Shown: piece after piece, positions 38,451-48,068 of the stretch | How positions within the stretch are numbered: position 1 is the first letter of the stretch | Layout: every line of letters begins with the position of its first letter | Origin: Vibrio owensii CAIM 1854 = LMG 25443 | GTDB taxonomy: Bacteria > Pseudomonadota > Gammaproteobacteria > Enterobacterales > Vibrionaceae | NCBI RefSeq assembly: GCF_000817815.1 | Contig: NZ_JPRD01000005.1 | Coordinates: forward strand, 62,001 to 126,000 | Direction of reading: 5' to 3' | DNA: 64,000 nt | Program-made: the position numbers and the translations under genes | The notes under the pieces: model-generated | The model's database searches: none | Told to the model about the DNA's origin: nothing | The model's input: only the letters and a program-made list of their open reading frames with translations

Positions 38451-39722
38451 ATGGATATCAATGAGTTTGTCAGTGGCGAGCATCTAATTTGGAATCTGTT
38501 TGTTGCTCTGCTTTTGGGAGCGATTGTGGGAACCCAACGTGGCTGGGTGATGCGTAACAGCGTCGAAGGCAGTCGCATTGCAGGTATCCGCACCTTTTCT
38601 TTAGTCGGTTTGCTTGGTGGCTTGGTTGGGATTCTTGCCAATCTGTATACGCCTTTGCTACTCGGCTTTGCTCTTATTGCTTTGGTGATTCTCGCTTGTA
38701 TTGCGTTTGTTATTCAGCAAAAAAAGAGTGAGGACATCAGCATCACCGGTGTGGTCAGTTTGGTGATCACCTTTGTACTTGGCAGTCTGGCTGTTTCTGG
38801 TGAGGCGGTGCTTGCTGCTGCTGCGGCAGTCATCACAGCTGTCGTGCTGGATAACAAGAAAGAGCTTCATCAGGCTTTGCAGCGCCTTCAAGAGTACGAG
38901 CTTGATGCGGCTTTACGTCTTCTGCTTATTTCCATCGTTTTATTGCCCCTTTTACCCAACCAAGCTTACGGTCCTTGGAAGGCGCTGAATCCATATGAGA
39001 TTTGGTGGATGGTGGTACTGATCGCGAGTATTTCATTTGTCGGTTATTTCGCGATTAAGATCGGCGGAGCGAAGCGGGGCATATTGTTTACGTCTGTCTT
39101 TGCTGGATTAAGTTCTTCTACCGCACTGACGTTGCAGTTCTCTCATCTTTCACGTGAGCAGGAAGGCATCAGTCCTCTGCTGGCAAGCGGAATCTTATTG
39201 AGTTGCGGCACTATGTTTCCTCGCTTGTTGATTGTCCTATCTGTTCTCAATCCTCAATTAGTGAGTTTGTTATGGCCGATTGTCTTAGTCATGATGATTG
39301 CACTTTATTTGCCGGCTTGGTGGATATGGCGTCGAAGTGAAGTCGAGAAGATAGAGCAATCAAACAAACAGACTAACCCGTTGGCGCTTCAATCAGCACT
39401 GTTCTTTGGTGTTGTGTTGGCGATCATTATGTTGTTATCTCATGCACTTTCAGATTGGTTTGGTAGTGCAGGTATCTTAGTTCTATCTGCGGTGTCAGGG
39501 ATTACGGATGTTGACGCCATTTCACTGACTTTAGGGCGTCAAAGTACTCAGTCTTTGGCGATAGATGTTGCTGTGCTCGGGATATTTATCGCGGCTTCAG
39601 TGAATACCATTGTTAAGATGGGGATGGTACTTATGATAGGCGCTCGTCAACTGTGGGCTAAGGTTGTTCCACCCATGTTGAGTGCGGTTTGTTTGGGTGG
39701 GCTTGTCTATTTGGCGCTTTAG
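38451..39722 (+). CDS. MgtC/SapB and DUF4010 family membrane protein
   Basis: The 423-residue protein has about twelve hydrophobic segments. The N-terminal part (about 1-140) matches MgtC/SapB proteins (LLLGAIVGTQRGWVMRNSVEGSRIAGIRTFSLVGLLGGLVG), and the rest matches DUF4010 (IKIGGAKRGILFTSVFAGLSSSTALTLQFSHLSR; SAVSGITDVDAISLTLGRQS). MgtC proteins influence magnesium handling and ATP synthase, but this two-domain form has no assigned function. ACTGAGGTGGG lies ahead of the ATG. No clear terminator follows, so transcription may run on to the metalloprotease-like gene. Confidence 0.85.
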   Translation: MDINEFVSGEHLIWNLFVALLLGAIVGTQRGWVMRNSVEGSRIAGIRTFSLVGLLGGLVGILANLYTPLLLGFALIALVILACIAFVIQQKKSEDISITGVVSLVITFVLGSLAVSGEAVLAAAAAVITAVVLDNKKELHQALQRLQEYELDAALRLLLISIVLLPLLPNQAYGPWKALNPYEIWWMVVLIASISFVGYFAIKIGGAKRGILFTSVFAGLSSSTALTLQFSHLSREQEGISPLLASGILLSCGTMFPRLLIVLSVLNPQLVSLLWPIVLVMMIALYLPAWWIWRRSEVEKIEQSNKQTNPLALQSALFFGVVLAIIMLLSHALSDWFGSAGILVLSAVSGITDVDAISLTLGRQSTQSLAIDVAVLGIFIAASVNTIVKMGMVLMIGARQLWAKVVPPMLSAVCLGGLVYLAL

Positions 39723-39882
39723 AACAAATAACCGTCTGATGCAAAAACAATTTATTAGGTCGCGAGCTAGGTTCCAATCTGTAATTATCAATCAAGTAAA
39801 ACTCATTCCTTTTTCTATACTGATTCACCAAGTGCTGAGCTTTCGTGCTAAGCGCTAGGAATCTGAACAAGGAAGAAACGAT

Positions 39883-40503
39883 ATGATTACTGTATTTCCA
39901 GGAGTGGTCGAAGGTACGGGCTTTAAATGGAAAACCGTGGAACAACCTATTACTAAATATAACGACGCTGTGGCCTATTTACGCCAATCTAGTGCGGCGG
40001 CAGCACTATTAGATTTTCTTTCGGGAGGCGAAGAGGTCACGTTGCTTTGTACAACTGACACAACCAGCAGCTTTTTTCCTGCAGAAATCGTAAAACAAGC
40101 AGGCTGCAATGTTCGCGGCAGTTTAGTGACTTGGAATCCTTTTGATAGCTTGAATGTAAACGACATTAAGCGCAACAAACCCGTCGGGCGCAGTCGTGTG
40201 CCAAACAAAAATGTATCTAGAGGGACGCAGTCACCAGCAGTTGGACTTATTCATGAGTTTGGTCACGCGCGTCAATACATGTTGAAACGAGATTGGTTCA
40301 TGACGCACTATCGCGCAGCCTCAAGTGGTAGTGATAGCGATAGGCTCATCATAGAAAATGATAACTTGCTTACCGTAGAGTCCGTCGTTGCTCGCCAGCT
40401 CAATGAAGGTGTTCGTTGGAAGTATAGGGATATTGGCTCGAGTAATACGAATTTGAACGTGCAGTATCAATTAAACCGTCCAATGGACCCGATTCTTGTC
40501 TAG
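39883..40503 (+). CDS. Small HEFGH zinc-protease-like protein (M91/NleD-like)
   Basis: I do not recognise a named orthologue. The 206-residue protein has a zinc-binding HExxH motif in SPAVGLIHEFGHARQY (about residues 116-131) and a following acidic stretch, IENDNLLTVESVVARQLNEGVRWKYRDIG, which could supply the third ligand. A GSLVTWNPFD segment precedes the motif. This order (a WNP strand, LIHEFGHA, then an EN...E...R..Y helix) resembles the M91/NleD-type effector peptidases, a resemblance I infer from memory. There is no signal peptide or membrane segment. AAGGAAG precedes the start, and a strong terminator shared with pta follows. No partner or immunity gene is visible. Confidence 0.7.
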   Translation: MITVFPGVVEGTGFKWKTVEQPITKYNDAVAYLRQSSAAAALLDFLSGGEEVTLLCTTDTTSSFFPAEIVKQAGCNVRGSLVTWNPFDSLNVNDIKRNKPVGRSRVPNKNVSRGTQSPAVGLIHEFGHARQYMLKRDWFMTHYRAASSGSDSDRLIIENDNLLTVESVVARQLNEGVRWKYRDIGSSNTNLNVQYQLNRPMDPILV

Positions 40504-40514
40504 CAACAAGAAAT

Positions 40515-40542
40515 AAAAAACCTCGCCGTGGCGAGGTTTTTT
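40515..40542. terminator. Bidirectional terminator (metalloprotease-like gene / pta)
   Basis: AAAAAACCTCGCC and GGCGAGGTTTTTT form a 13-pair stem with a two-base loop (GT) between the convergent genes. Confidence 0.95.
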
Positions 40543-40564
40543 CATTCAGAAAAGGTGCGGTTAA

Positions 40565-42730
40565 TTAGTTAACTGCTTTTTCTTTTGCTTGGTCAGCTTG
40601 ATCTGCCTGAATCGCAGTTAGAGCAACTGTGTACACGATATCGTCTACTAGTGCACCGCGAGAAAGATCGTTTACAGGCTTGCGCATACCTTGCAGCATT
40701 GGACCGATAGATACTAGGTCAGCTGAACGTTGTACCGCTTTGTAAGTCGTGTTACCAGTGTTTAGGTCTGGGAATACGAATACTGTTGCTTTACCTGCTA
40801 CTGGAGAGTTAGGCGCTTTAGAAGCTGCCACGTTTTCCATGATTGCTGCGTCGTACTGTAGAGGACCGTCGATCACTAGATCTGGGCGTTTCTCTTGAGC
40901 AATCTTAGTTGCTTCACGTACTTTATCTACGTCTGCACCCTTACCAGATTCACCAGTAGAGTAAGAGATCATAGCAACGCGAGGGTCGATACCGAATGCC
41001 GCTGCAGAATCAGCAGATTGGATAGCGATTTCAGCAAGCTGTTCAGCTGTTGGATCTGGGTTGATCGCACAGTCACCGTAAACCAATACTTGGTCAGGTA
41101 GCAGCATGAAGAATACAGAAGATACGATAGACGCATCAGGTGCAGTCTTGATGATTTGGAACGGAGGAACGATAGTGTTTGCTGTGGTGTGAACCGCACC
41201 AGAAACTAGACCGTCTACTTCGTCGTTCTCAAGCATCATTGTGCCTAGGAATACTGAATCTTGTAGCTTCTCACGAGCAACAACTTCAGTCATACCTTTA
41301 GCACCACGTAGCTCAACTAGACGAGCAACGTAGTTTTCACGAACTTCATCAGAGTTGATGATAGTTACGCCAGCACCTAGCTCAACACCTTGTTGTGCTG
41401 CAACGCGACGGATTTCGTCTGGGTTACCTAGAAGCACACACTCTGCGATGCCGCGCTCAGCACAGATAGCCGCAGCTTTAACTGTACGTGGCTCATCACC
41501 TTCAGGAAGAACGATACGCTTGCCGGCTTTACGAGCGAACTCAGTTAGCTGGTAACGGAATGCTGGTGGGCTTAGACGACGAGACTTCTGAGTGCCTTCA
41601 GTCATAGACTCGATCCAGTTACCGTCGATGTGACCAGCAACGTGCTCGTTGATGAACTCGATACGCTCTTTATCGTCTGCAGGAACTTCGATAGAGAAGC
41701 TCTGTAGGTTTAGAGAAGTCTGCCAAGTGTTACCTTGTGCTTTGAAGATCGGTAGACCAGTTTCGAACGCTGGCTTACAAAGACCAGTGATCTCTTCAGG
41801 GATGTCGTAACCGCCAGTCAATAGAACCGCACCGATATCAACACCGTTCATTGCTGCAAGTGCTGCTGCAACGATTACGTCTGGACGGTCTGCTGAAGTA
41901 ACAAGTAGAGAACCTGGTTTGAAGTGCTCAATCATGTTTGGCAGAGAACGTGCACAGAAAGTGATGCTCTTGATACGACGAGTCGCAATGTCACCTTCGT
42001 TGATGATGTCAGCGTTTAGGTGCTGAGCCATATCGATTGCACGAGTAGCGATCAGGTCGATGCTCCATGGCACGCAACCTAGTACACGAATTGGAGAAGT
42101 GTTGAAGATTTCCATCACTTTCATTTCGTTTTGCTTCGCGCTGTCTGCATCGTCAAAGATTTCAGATAGGTCAGGGCGAGTACGGCCAGCTTCGTCAACA
42201 GGTGCGTTTAGCTTGTTGATGATTACGCCAGAGATGTTCTTGTTCTTAGTACCACCGAAGTTAGAACATGCTACTTCGATGCGCTCTTTAAGTTGAGCTG
42301 GGTTATCGGTACCAGGAGTAGCAACAAGAACGATTTCCGCACCTAGAGTTGCTGCGATTTCCGCGTTCACTTGGTTAGCGAATGGGTGCTTACGAGTTGG
42401 TACTAGACCTTCGATAAGCGTTACGTCTGCATCTTTGTTGATTTGGTTGTAACGCTCAACAACAGTTTCTAGCAGCTCGTCCATGTTGTCGTTACCGATT
42501 AGGCTTTCAGCAACAGACATCGCTAGTGGTTGACCGATCTTCATATCGCTGTTGTAACCAACGATAGTTGAAGTTAGATCAGGTTGATCACCGCCAGAAC
42601 GTGGCTGTGAAATTGGTTTGTAGAAAGAAACCTTAACGCCTTTGCGCTCCATTGCGCGAAGAACACCCATGCTTACGCTAGTTAGACCAACACCAGCACT
42701 TGCAGGGATAAGCATAATAGTACGAGACAT
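40565..42730 (-). CDS. pta: Phosphate acetyltransferase Pta
   Basis: Pta interconverts acetyl-CoA and acetyl phosphate, the second half of the acetate pathway. The 721-residue form is the long enteric type: an N-terminal P-loop-like domain ([22 protein letters not shown]), a DRTGG domain (about 230-340) and the C-terminal catalytic PTA domain ([35 protein letters not shown]). The start at 42730 is chosen because AAAGGTAC precedes it and MSRTIMLIP matches the family N-terminus; the frame extends to 42769. It lies 138 bases after ackA with an internal hairpin. Confidence 0.97.
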   Translation of the reverse strand: MSRTIMLIPASAGVGLTSVSMGVLRAMERKGVKVSFYKPISQPRSGGDQPDLTSTIVGYNSDMKIGQPLAMSVAESLIGNDNMDELLETVVERYNQINKDADVTLIEGLVPTRKHPFANQVNAEIAATLGAEIVLVATPGTDNPAQLKERIEVACSNFGGTKNKNISGVIINKLNAPVDEAGRTRPDLSEIFDDADSAKQNEMKVMEIFNTSPIRVLGCVPWSIDLIATRAIDMAQHLNADIINEGDIATRRIKSITFCARSLPNMIEHFKPGSLLVTSADRPDVIVAAALAAMNGVDIGAVLLTGGYDIPEEITGLCKPAFETGLPIFKAQGNTWQTSLNLQSFSIEVPADDKERIEFINEHVAGHIDGNWIESMTEGTQKSRRLSPPAFRYQLTEFARKAGKRIVLPEGDEPRTVKAAAICAERGIAECVLLGNPDEIRRVAAQQGVELGAGVTIINSDEVRENYVARLVELRGAKGMTEVVAREKLQDSVFLGTMMLENDEVDGLVSGAVHTTANTIVPPFQIIKTAPDASIVSSVFFMLLPDQVLVYGDCAINPDPTAEQLAEIAIQSADSAAAFGIDPRVAMISYSTGESGKGADVDKVREATKIAQEKRPDLVIDGPLQYDAAIMENVAASKAPNSPVAGKATVFVFPDLNTGNTTYKAVQRSADLVSIGPMLQGMRKPVNDLSRGALVDDIVYTVALTAIQADQADQAKEKAVN

Positions 42731-42833
42731 TCGTAGAGTACCTTTAGCTATTGGGGGATAAAAGCTCAACTCTTATTCCATGAATAATTCAGAGAATAGG
42801 AGTTAAGCCCCTAAGAAATTCTTTTGGAAGAAA

Positions 42834-42861
42834 AACTGGCTAGCCGAGTGGCTAGCCAGTT
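42834..42861 (-). terminator. Attenuator-type hairpin between ackA and pta
   Basis: AACTGGCTAGCC and GGCTAGCCAGTT are perfect 12-base arms around a four-base loop, followed on the minus strand by TTTTCTT. It lies inside the ackA-pta unit, so it probably lowers pta relative to ackA transcription. Confidence 0.8.
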
Positions 42862-42868
42862 AAATCTA

Positions 42869-44065
42869 TTAAAGACCTGCTAGGCGTGCAGTGTCTTCAG
42901 CAATTACTAGCTCTTCGTTAGTAGAGATAACCATTGCAGGGATACGGCTGTTAGCTGTAGTGATAGTACCTTCGCCGCCGAAACGTGCTTTAAGGTTAGC
43001 TTCACCATCAACTTCGATACCGAAGATACCTAGACGGTTTAGAACCATTTCACGGATAGGACCAGAGTTTTCGCCGATACCGCCAGTGAAAGTGATTGCG
43101 TCTAGACGACCTTCCATAGAAGCAGTGTAACCAGCTACGTACTTAGCTAGACGGTGACAGAACACGTCCATTGCACGAGTTGCTTCTTCTTTCTCACCGT
43201 AGTTGTCTTCAACGAAACGACAGTCAGAAGTCACTTCAGTTAGACCAGCAAGACCAGACTCTTTAGTTAGCATGTTGTTGATTTCTTCAACAGAGTAACC
43301 TAGAGCGTCGTGTAGGTGGAATACGATAGCTGGGTCGATATCACCACAACGAGTACCCATTACTAGACCTTCAAGAGGAGTAAGACCCATAGAAGTGTCT
43401 ACAGATTTACCGTTCTTGATTGCACAAACAGAAGCGCCGTTACCTAGGTGACAGTTGATGATGTTTACTTCTTCAACTGGCTTGTTTAGTAGGCCTGCAA
43501 CTTCACGAGTGATGAATAGGTGTGAAGTACCGTGCATGCCGTAACGACGGATACCGTGCTCTTTGTATAGTTTGTATGGAAGAGCGTATAGGAAAGACTC
43601 TTCAGGCATAGTTTGGTGGAACGCAGTGTCGAATACAGCAACGTTTTGAAGCTCTGGGAAGTTGTGCTTAGCAGCTTCGATACCGATGATGTGCGCTGGG
43701 TTGTGAAGCGGTGCGAAAGTCGCAGCGTCTTGAATACCTTTTAGTACGTCATCAGTGATTAGTGCAGATTGAGTGAACTGCTCACCACCGTGTACGATAC
43801 GGTGACCGATAGCGCCTAGGTTAGCTTTAAGCTCTGGCTTAGAAGCAAGAATAGTTTCAACCATGAACGCTAGTGCTTCTTCGTGTGCTGCACCGTTACC
43901 TAGTTGAGCTTCGTGTTTACCGTCAAGTTTCCACTTGATACGTGCTTCAGGAAGGTGAAGACATTCAGCAAGACCTGATAGGTGCTCTGCACCTGTTTCT
44001 GCATCAACAACAGCAAATTTAAGAGAAGAACTACCGCAGTTTAAAACTAAAACTAGCTTAGACAT
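42869..44065 (-). CDS. ackA: Acetate kinase AckA
   Basis: AckA makes ATP and acetate from acetyl phosphate. The 398-residue protein has the acetokinase signatures [13 protein letters not shown] at the N-terminus and [12 protein letters not shown] around residue 180, plus the later [18 protein letters not shown] and [18 protein letters not shown] nucleotide-binding segments. It is the first gene of ackA-pta. Length is close to E. coli AckA (400). Acetyl phosphate made here also acts on response regulators, a general point. Confidence 0.98.
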   Translation of the reverse strand: MSKLVLVLNCGSSSLKFAVVDAETGAEHLSGLAECLHLPEARIKWKLDGKHEAQLGNGAAHEEALAFMVETILASKPELKANLGAIGHRIVHGGEQFTQSALITDDVLKGIQDAATFAPLHNPAHIIGIEAAKHNFPELQNVAVFDTAFHQTMPEESFLYALPYKLYKEHGIRRYGMHGTSHLFITREVAGLLNKPVEEVNIINCHLGNGASVCAIKNGKSVDTSMGLTPLEGLVMGTRCGDIDPAIVFHLHDALGYSVEEINNMLTKESGLAGLTEVTSDCRFVEDNYGEKEEATRAMDVFCHRLAKYVAGYTASMEGRLDAITFTGGIGENSGPIREMVLNRLGIFGIEVDGEANLKARFGGEGTITTANSRIPAMVISTNEELVIAEDTARLAGL

Positions 44066-44410
44066 GTGTGACTACCTGTTATTCGTCTGATCAAAATCAG
44101 TTAAAGGATGAAAAATTAATCACAAGAATAGACGATACCGCCAAGGGTGCGCACTAATCTTGGTCAAAAATTGTTCTAATTCCGTATAAATGAATAGTGA
44201 TGAACCCATCCACCACTATGAAGCGATCCGTGCAGAATAAAATCTCGGAGTTGCTTAAATTGTAAATAACAGCAACAATGAGATTGAGGGTCTGCAAAGG
44301 ATAGCGATAATAGGCAATGATAACAAAAAAATTTTGAAAGAATATTAACTTTCATCAATTTTTTGCGCCTTCAGTTGAAATGTTCAACTATTTTTTAGTG
44401 AGAGAGCGGT
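44066..44410. other. Divergent ackA-yfbV promoter region
   Basis: About 345 AT-rich bases between two divergent genes. No regulatory site could be named with confidence, and no gene or stable hairpin is seen. Confidence 0.5.
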
Positions 44411-44863
44411 ATGAGCAAACAAGTCGGATTGATCCATAGCCTGAAAGACGGCCAAAGTTACATGGAGATCTGGCCGGTTCGTAAAGAGCTGAACGCCATT
44501 TTTCCCGAACAACGCATTATTAAAGCAACGCGCTTTGGCATTAAAGTGATGCCAGCGGTCGCCGCGATCGGTGTGCTCACTCAAATGGCATTTAATAACT
44601 ATGACGCACTTCCTCAAGCGATCGTAGTTGCACTGTTCGCAATCAGCATGCCGCTGCAAGGTATGTGGTGGTTGGGCAGTCGTTCCAACACCAAATTGCC
44701 ACCAGCGTTGGCCTCTTGGTATCGCGAGCTGCACCAAAAAATCACAGAGTCAGGATTCGCACTAGAGCCAGCAAAAGCTCGTCCAAGATACAAAGAACTT
44801 GCGGTGATCCTAAACCGAGCATTCCGCCAGTTGGATAAGACTGCATTAGAGCGTTGGTTCTAA
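44411..44863 (+). CDS. yfbV: UPF0208 membrane protein YfbV
   Basis: YfbV in E. coli is a membrane protein that has been linked to insulating the Ter macrodomain; the biochemical role is unknown. The 150-residue protein has the family pattern: a [31 protein letters not shown] segment leading into two hydrophobic segments (about 49-100), then [29 protein letters not shown] and [13 protein letters not shown]. It lies next to ackA, as in E. coli. Confidence 0.95.
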   Translation: MSKQVGLIHSLKDGQSYMEIWPVRKELNAIFPEQRIIKATRFGIKVMPAVAAIGVLTQMAFNNYDALPQAIVVALFAISMPLQGMWWLGSRSNTKLPPALASWYRELHQKITESGFALEPAKARPRYKELAVILNRAFRQLDKTALERWF

Positions 44864-44890
44864 CTCCTCAAATCTACAATTAACTCATTG

Positions 44891-44924
44891 AAATGGAGTG
44901 TGCTTTCTAGCCACTCCATTTTTT
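44891..44924 (+). terminator. yfbV terminator
   Basis: AATGGAGTG and CACTCCATT pair around a loop of about 11 bases, followed by a T6 run. Confidence 0.85.
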
Positions 44925-45176
44925 ATGCCTACAACATGACTTTTCGCCCTTATCTTAGTTTGCAATAACCGCCTCTCGTACCGATTGCGAGATCACAAAT
45001 GTTACTTCGTTGTTAAATCTTGCTTTTCTTTCCCAACACTTAGCGTTAATAATGACAGTTAGATGCACAAAAAGTGCGCAGCAATAAACACAACATCCCA
45101 TCTTCCGCATTATTTCTGTTGAGCATTCATTTTCGATGAGGCTTTCAGTTCAAGGACGAAGATACATCAAGGAGTC
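44925..45176. other. Region upstream of the ABC importer
   Basis: About 250 bases before the substrate-binding protein start. It contains the importer promoter region and an AAGGAG ribosome binding site. I see no full operator. Confidence 0.4.
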
Positions 45177-45179
45177 ATG

Positions 45180-46145
45180 ATGAAAACGAAACGTTTACTC
45201 GCCACTGCTATTCTTGCCGCGACCACGGTTTTTTCCTCAGCTAATGTGCTTGCTAACACTGCGACGGTTGCTGTTTCACAAATCGTGGAGCACCCAGCGC
45301 TCGACGCGACTCGCCAAGGCTTACTAGATGGCTTGAAAGCGAAAGGATATGAGCAAGGGAAGAACCTAGAATTTGACTACAAAACCGCACAAGGTAACCC
45401 AGCAATTGCCGTACAGATTGCGCGTCAGTATGTGGGGGAGAGTCCTGATGTGCTAGTGGGTATTGCCACACCATCGGCTCAAACTTTGGTGTCCGCAACG
45501 CGTTCTATTCCTGTAGTGTTTACTGCGGTAACGGATCCGGTGGGCGCAAAGCTTGTGAAATCCATGCATCAGCCGGGCAAAAACGTAACGGGTCTGTCTG
45601 ATTTGTCTCCGGTTGCTCAACATGTTGCTTTGATTCAAGAGATCTTGCCACAAGCGAAATCCATTGGCGTGGTTTACAACCCTGGTGAAGCCAATGCAGT
45701 AACTTTGGCACAACTTTTAAAAGAGAGTGCTGAAGCAAATGGACTTAAAGTGGTTGAAGCGACGGCTCTGAAAAGCGCTGATGTTCAATCCGCGACCCAA
45801 GCCATTGCTGCTAAATCAGATGTGATTTACGCACCGACAGACAACACGGTAGCCAGTGCGATAGAGGGCATGATCGTGGCTGCAAACCAAGCTAAGAAAC
45901 CAGTATTTGGTGGCGCGACGTCTTATGTAGAAAAAGGTGCGATCGCAAGCTTAGGCTTTGATTACTACCAAGTGGGGGTTCAAACTGCTGAGTATGTCGC
46001 GGCAATTTTGGAGGGACAAGAGCCGGGTAAGCTAGACGTAAAAGTCGCAACGGGCTCAGACCTTGTTGTCAATGAAGGAGCGGCCACCAAGCTTGGTATC
46101 CAGTTACCAAGTTCAGTTGTAAAACGTGCGACCAGCATGCAGTAA
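45180..46145 (+). CDS. ABC transporter substrate-binding protein (TrpX-like)
   Basis: The 321-residue protein has a signal peptide (MKTKRLLATAILAATTVFSSANVLA, cut before NTATVAV) and the COG2984-type periplasmic-binding fold, with VGIATPSAQTLVSATRSIPVVFTAVTDPVGAKLV and YAPTDNTVASAIEGMIVAANQAKKPVFGG. Members related to the V. cholerae homologue and pneumococcal TrpX have been reported to bind aromatic amino acids, so an amino-acid ligand is possible; nothing in the sequence fixes it. It heads a three-gene operon and is separated from the permease by a hairpin. The adjacent ATG at 45177 is an alternative start. Confidence 0.88.
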   Translation: MKTKRLLATAILAATTVFSSANVLANTATVAVSQIVEHPALDATRQGLLDGLKAKGYEQGKNLEFDYKTAQGNPAIAVQIARQYVGESPDVLVGIATPSAQTLVSATRSIPVVFTAVTDPVGAKLVKSMHQPGKNVTGLSDLSPVAQHVALIQEILPQAKSIGVVYNPGEANAVTLAQLLKESAEANGLKVVEATALKSADVQSATQAIAAKSDVIYAPTDNTVASAIEGMIVAANQAKKPVFGGATSYVEKGAIASLGFDYYQVGVQTAEYVAAILEGQEPGKLDVKVATGSDLVVNEGAATKLGIQLPSSVVKRATSMQ

Positions 46146-46154
46146 GAGTGACGT

Positions 46155-46179
46155 TCAGGTCGGTGTAATGCCGACCTGA
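46155..46179 (+). repeat. Hairpin between the binding-protein and permease genes
   Basis: TCAGGTCGG and CCGACCTGA form a nine-pair stem with a seven-base loop and a short T-rich tail. It probably makes the binding-protein message more abundant than the downstream genes, as in oppA-oppB. Confidence 0.7.
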
Positions 46180-46200
46180 TTTGTGCAGAAAGGAGCAGTT

Positions 46201-47136
46201 ATGTCTGCATTTGCTTTTTTTGGTGCGCTCGAAATTGGCCTCATTTACGGCTTAGTGGCTTTGGGCGTTTACCTTACGTTTCGTGTTCTTGATTTTCCTG
46301 ATTTAAGTGTCGACGGCAGTTTCCCTATGGGAGCCGCCGTTGCTGCGACTGCAATCGTCGCCGGCATCAACCCTTGGATCGCAACCGGAATGGCTGTGAT
46401 TGCTGGTGGGATGACTGGGTGGGTGACCGCTTTTCTTGCAGTTCGATGCGGCATTCTCCACCTATTGGCTTCTATTCTTACCATGATTGCGGCGTTCTCT
46501 ATCAATATTCGCATCATGGGTAAGCCCAATATGGCCCTGCTAGGGGAAGACACCATTCTTACTCCGTTTGAAGCCATGGGAGATTCTATGTACATCCGGC
46601 CGTTAGTTGTCGGTGTACTAGTCTTGCTCTCTGCTTTGTTTGTCGTACGTCTCCTTAACAGTGACTTTGGTTTAGGGCTAAGAGCGACGGGTGTGAACGC
46701 TCGAATGGTGGCCGCACAAGGAGCAAGTACCGCTTTTTACACTTACTTTGGCCTCGCGCTTTCTAATGGTTTTGTTGGTTTTGCTGGTGCTCTATTTGCT
46801 CAAACCAACAGCTTTGCTGATGTCACTTCTGGTGTGGGTACAATCGTAGTTGGTTTAGCTGCAGTGATCCTCGGCCAAACTCTGATACCAGGGCGCAAAA
46901 TCTGGGTTGCAGTTTGTGCGGTAATAATCGGCTCAGTGCTTTACCGTCTGGCTGTTGCCTTTGCGTTGAGCTCCGGCATGTTTGGTCTACAAGCATCGGA
47001 CTTAAACTTAGTGACGGCTGTGCTCGTTGCAGTGGCGTTGATTGCGCCAAAACTGAAACAGAGAATGAAAGCAAAACAACGCGCGACCAGTGCGAAACAA
47101 GCCGCATCAAAAAATGGTTCGGAGGAGGCGCTATGA
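46201..47136 (+). CDS. ABC transporter permease (COG4120 type)
   Basis: The 311-residue permease has about nine hydrophobic segments and belongs to the BPD_transp_2 superfamily: EIGLIYGLVALGVYLTFRVLDFPDLSVDGSFPMGAAV is the family N-terminus. The DLSVDGSFPMGAA segment is typical of COG4120, which pairs with COG2984 and COG1101. The start at 46201 has AGGAG upstream; the frame is also open from 46183. It overlaps the ATPase start by four bases. Confidence 0.9.
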   Translation: MSAFAFFGALEIGLIYGLVALGVYLTFRVLDFPDLSVDGSFPMGAAVAATAIVAGINPWIATGMAVIAGGMTGWVTAFLAVRCGILHLLASILTMIAAFSINIRIMGKPNMALLGEDTILTPFEAMGDSMYIRPLVVGVLVLLSALFVVRLLNSDFGLGLRATGVNARMVAAQGASTAFYTYFGLALSNGFVGFAGALFAQTNSFADVTSGVGTIVVGLAAVILGQTLIPGRKIWVAVCAVIIGSVLYRLAVAFALSSGMFGLQASDLNLVTAVLVAVALIAPKLKQRMKAKQRATSAKQAASKNGSEEAL

Positions 47137-47927
47137 TTGAATTAAACAACATCCAAGTGACCTTTAATCCTGGAACCATTTTGGAAAACAGAGCCTTGAA
47201 AGGTGTCTCGTTAGAAGTACCCGAACATCAGTTTCTCACCGTCATTGGCTCCAACGGCGCAGGGAAATCGACCTTGCTCGGGGCGGTGACAGGGGAAACC
47301 CCGATGATTGGCGGTCAGGTGATCATTGATGGGCAAGACGTAACCCGGAAAACCGTGGCGCAACGAGCGACTCAATGTGCTCGTGTATTTCAAGACCCAT
47401 TAGCGGGTACTTGTGGGGATTTGTCCATTGAAGAAAACATGGCGTTAGCTTACATGCGGGGTAAGCGTCGTGGTTGGGGAATGGCGCTCTCTTCTCAACG
47501 TCGCAAGCTTTTCCAAGAGCGCATTAGCATTCTTGGCTTAGGGCTTGAGGATCGCTTGGGGGACAGTATTGGATTGCTCTCCGGCGGACAACGACAAGCG
47601 GTCAGTTTGGTCATGGCAACACTATCAGACAGTAAGCTGTTGTTGTTAGACGAGCATACTGCTGCGTTAGATCCGCGCATGGCGGCTTTTGTTATCGATC
47701 TAACCAAGCGTATCGTCAGCGAGTTCAACCTCACAGTTATGATGGTGACGCACTCAATGAAAGACGCGCTGGCTTGCGGTGACAGAACGGTCATGCTGCA
47801 CCAAGGTGAGATTGTTCTTGATGTCGCAGGTGAGCAACGTGCCAATATGCAAGTCCCAGACTTACTAGAAATGTTCTCTAAAGTGCGTGGTGAAGAGCTG
47901 GCAGATGACAGCTTGTTGCTGAGTTAA
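47133..47927 (+). CDS. ABC transporter ATP-binding protein (COG1101 type)
   Basis: The 264-residue ATPase has Walker A GSNGAGKSTLL, the signature LLSGGQRQAVSL, Walker B LLLLDEHTAALDP and the switch His in MMVTHSMKDAL. The Walker B Asp-Glu-His is the variant seen in this importer group. GGAGGAGG lies ahead of the ATG, and the start overlaps the permease stop. With the two upstream genes it makes one complete importer. Confidence 0.92.
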   Translation: MIELNNIQVTFNPGTILENRALKGVSLEVPEHQFLTVIGSNGAGKSTLLGAVTGETPMIGGQVIIDGQDVTRKTVAQRATQCARVFQDPLAGTCGDLSIEENMALAYMRGKRRGWGMALSSQRRKLFQERISILGLGLEDRLGDSIGLLSGGQRQAVSLVMATLSDSKLLLLDEHTAALDPRMAAFVIDLTKRIVSEFNLTVMMVTHSMKDALACGDRTVMLHQGEIVLDVAGEQRANMQVPDLLEMFSKVRGEELADDSLLLS

Positions 47928-47961
47928 CTTAAAGAAAGAGCGAAACTACGCCTACCAAACG

Positions 47962-48011
47962 TGATCCTCCTTGAGAAAATTGCATTTAAGGCAATGTCGA
48001 AAGGAGGATTT
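47962..48011 (+). terminator. Terminator of the ABC importer operon
   Basis: ATCCTCCTT and AAGGAGGAT pair around a long loop and are followed by TTTTT. Confidence 0.75.
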
Positions 48012-48068
48012 TTCGGTAAATACTCTTTATTAAAATAGTGGAATATTCCAATACTAAGAGCACTTACC

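Noticed and set aside
46914..47132. Upstream extension of the ABC ATPase gene
   Set aside because: It runs inside the permease gene in another frame; the ATG at 47133 has an ideal ribosome binding site.
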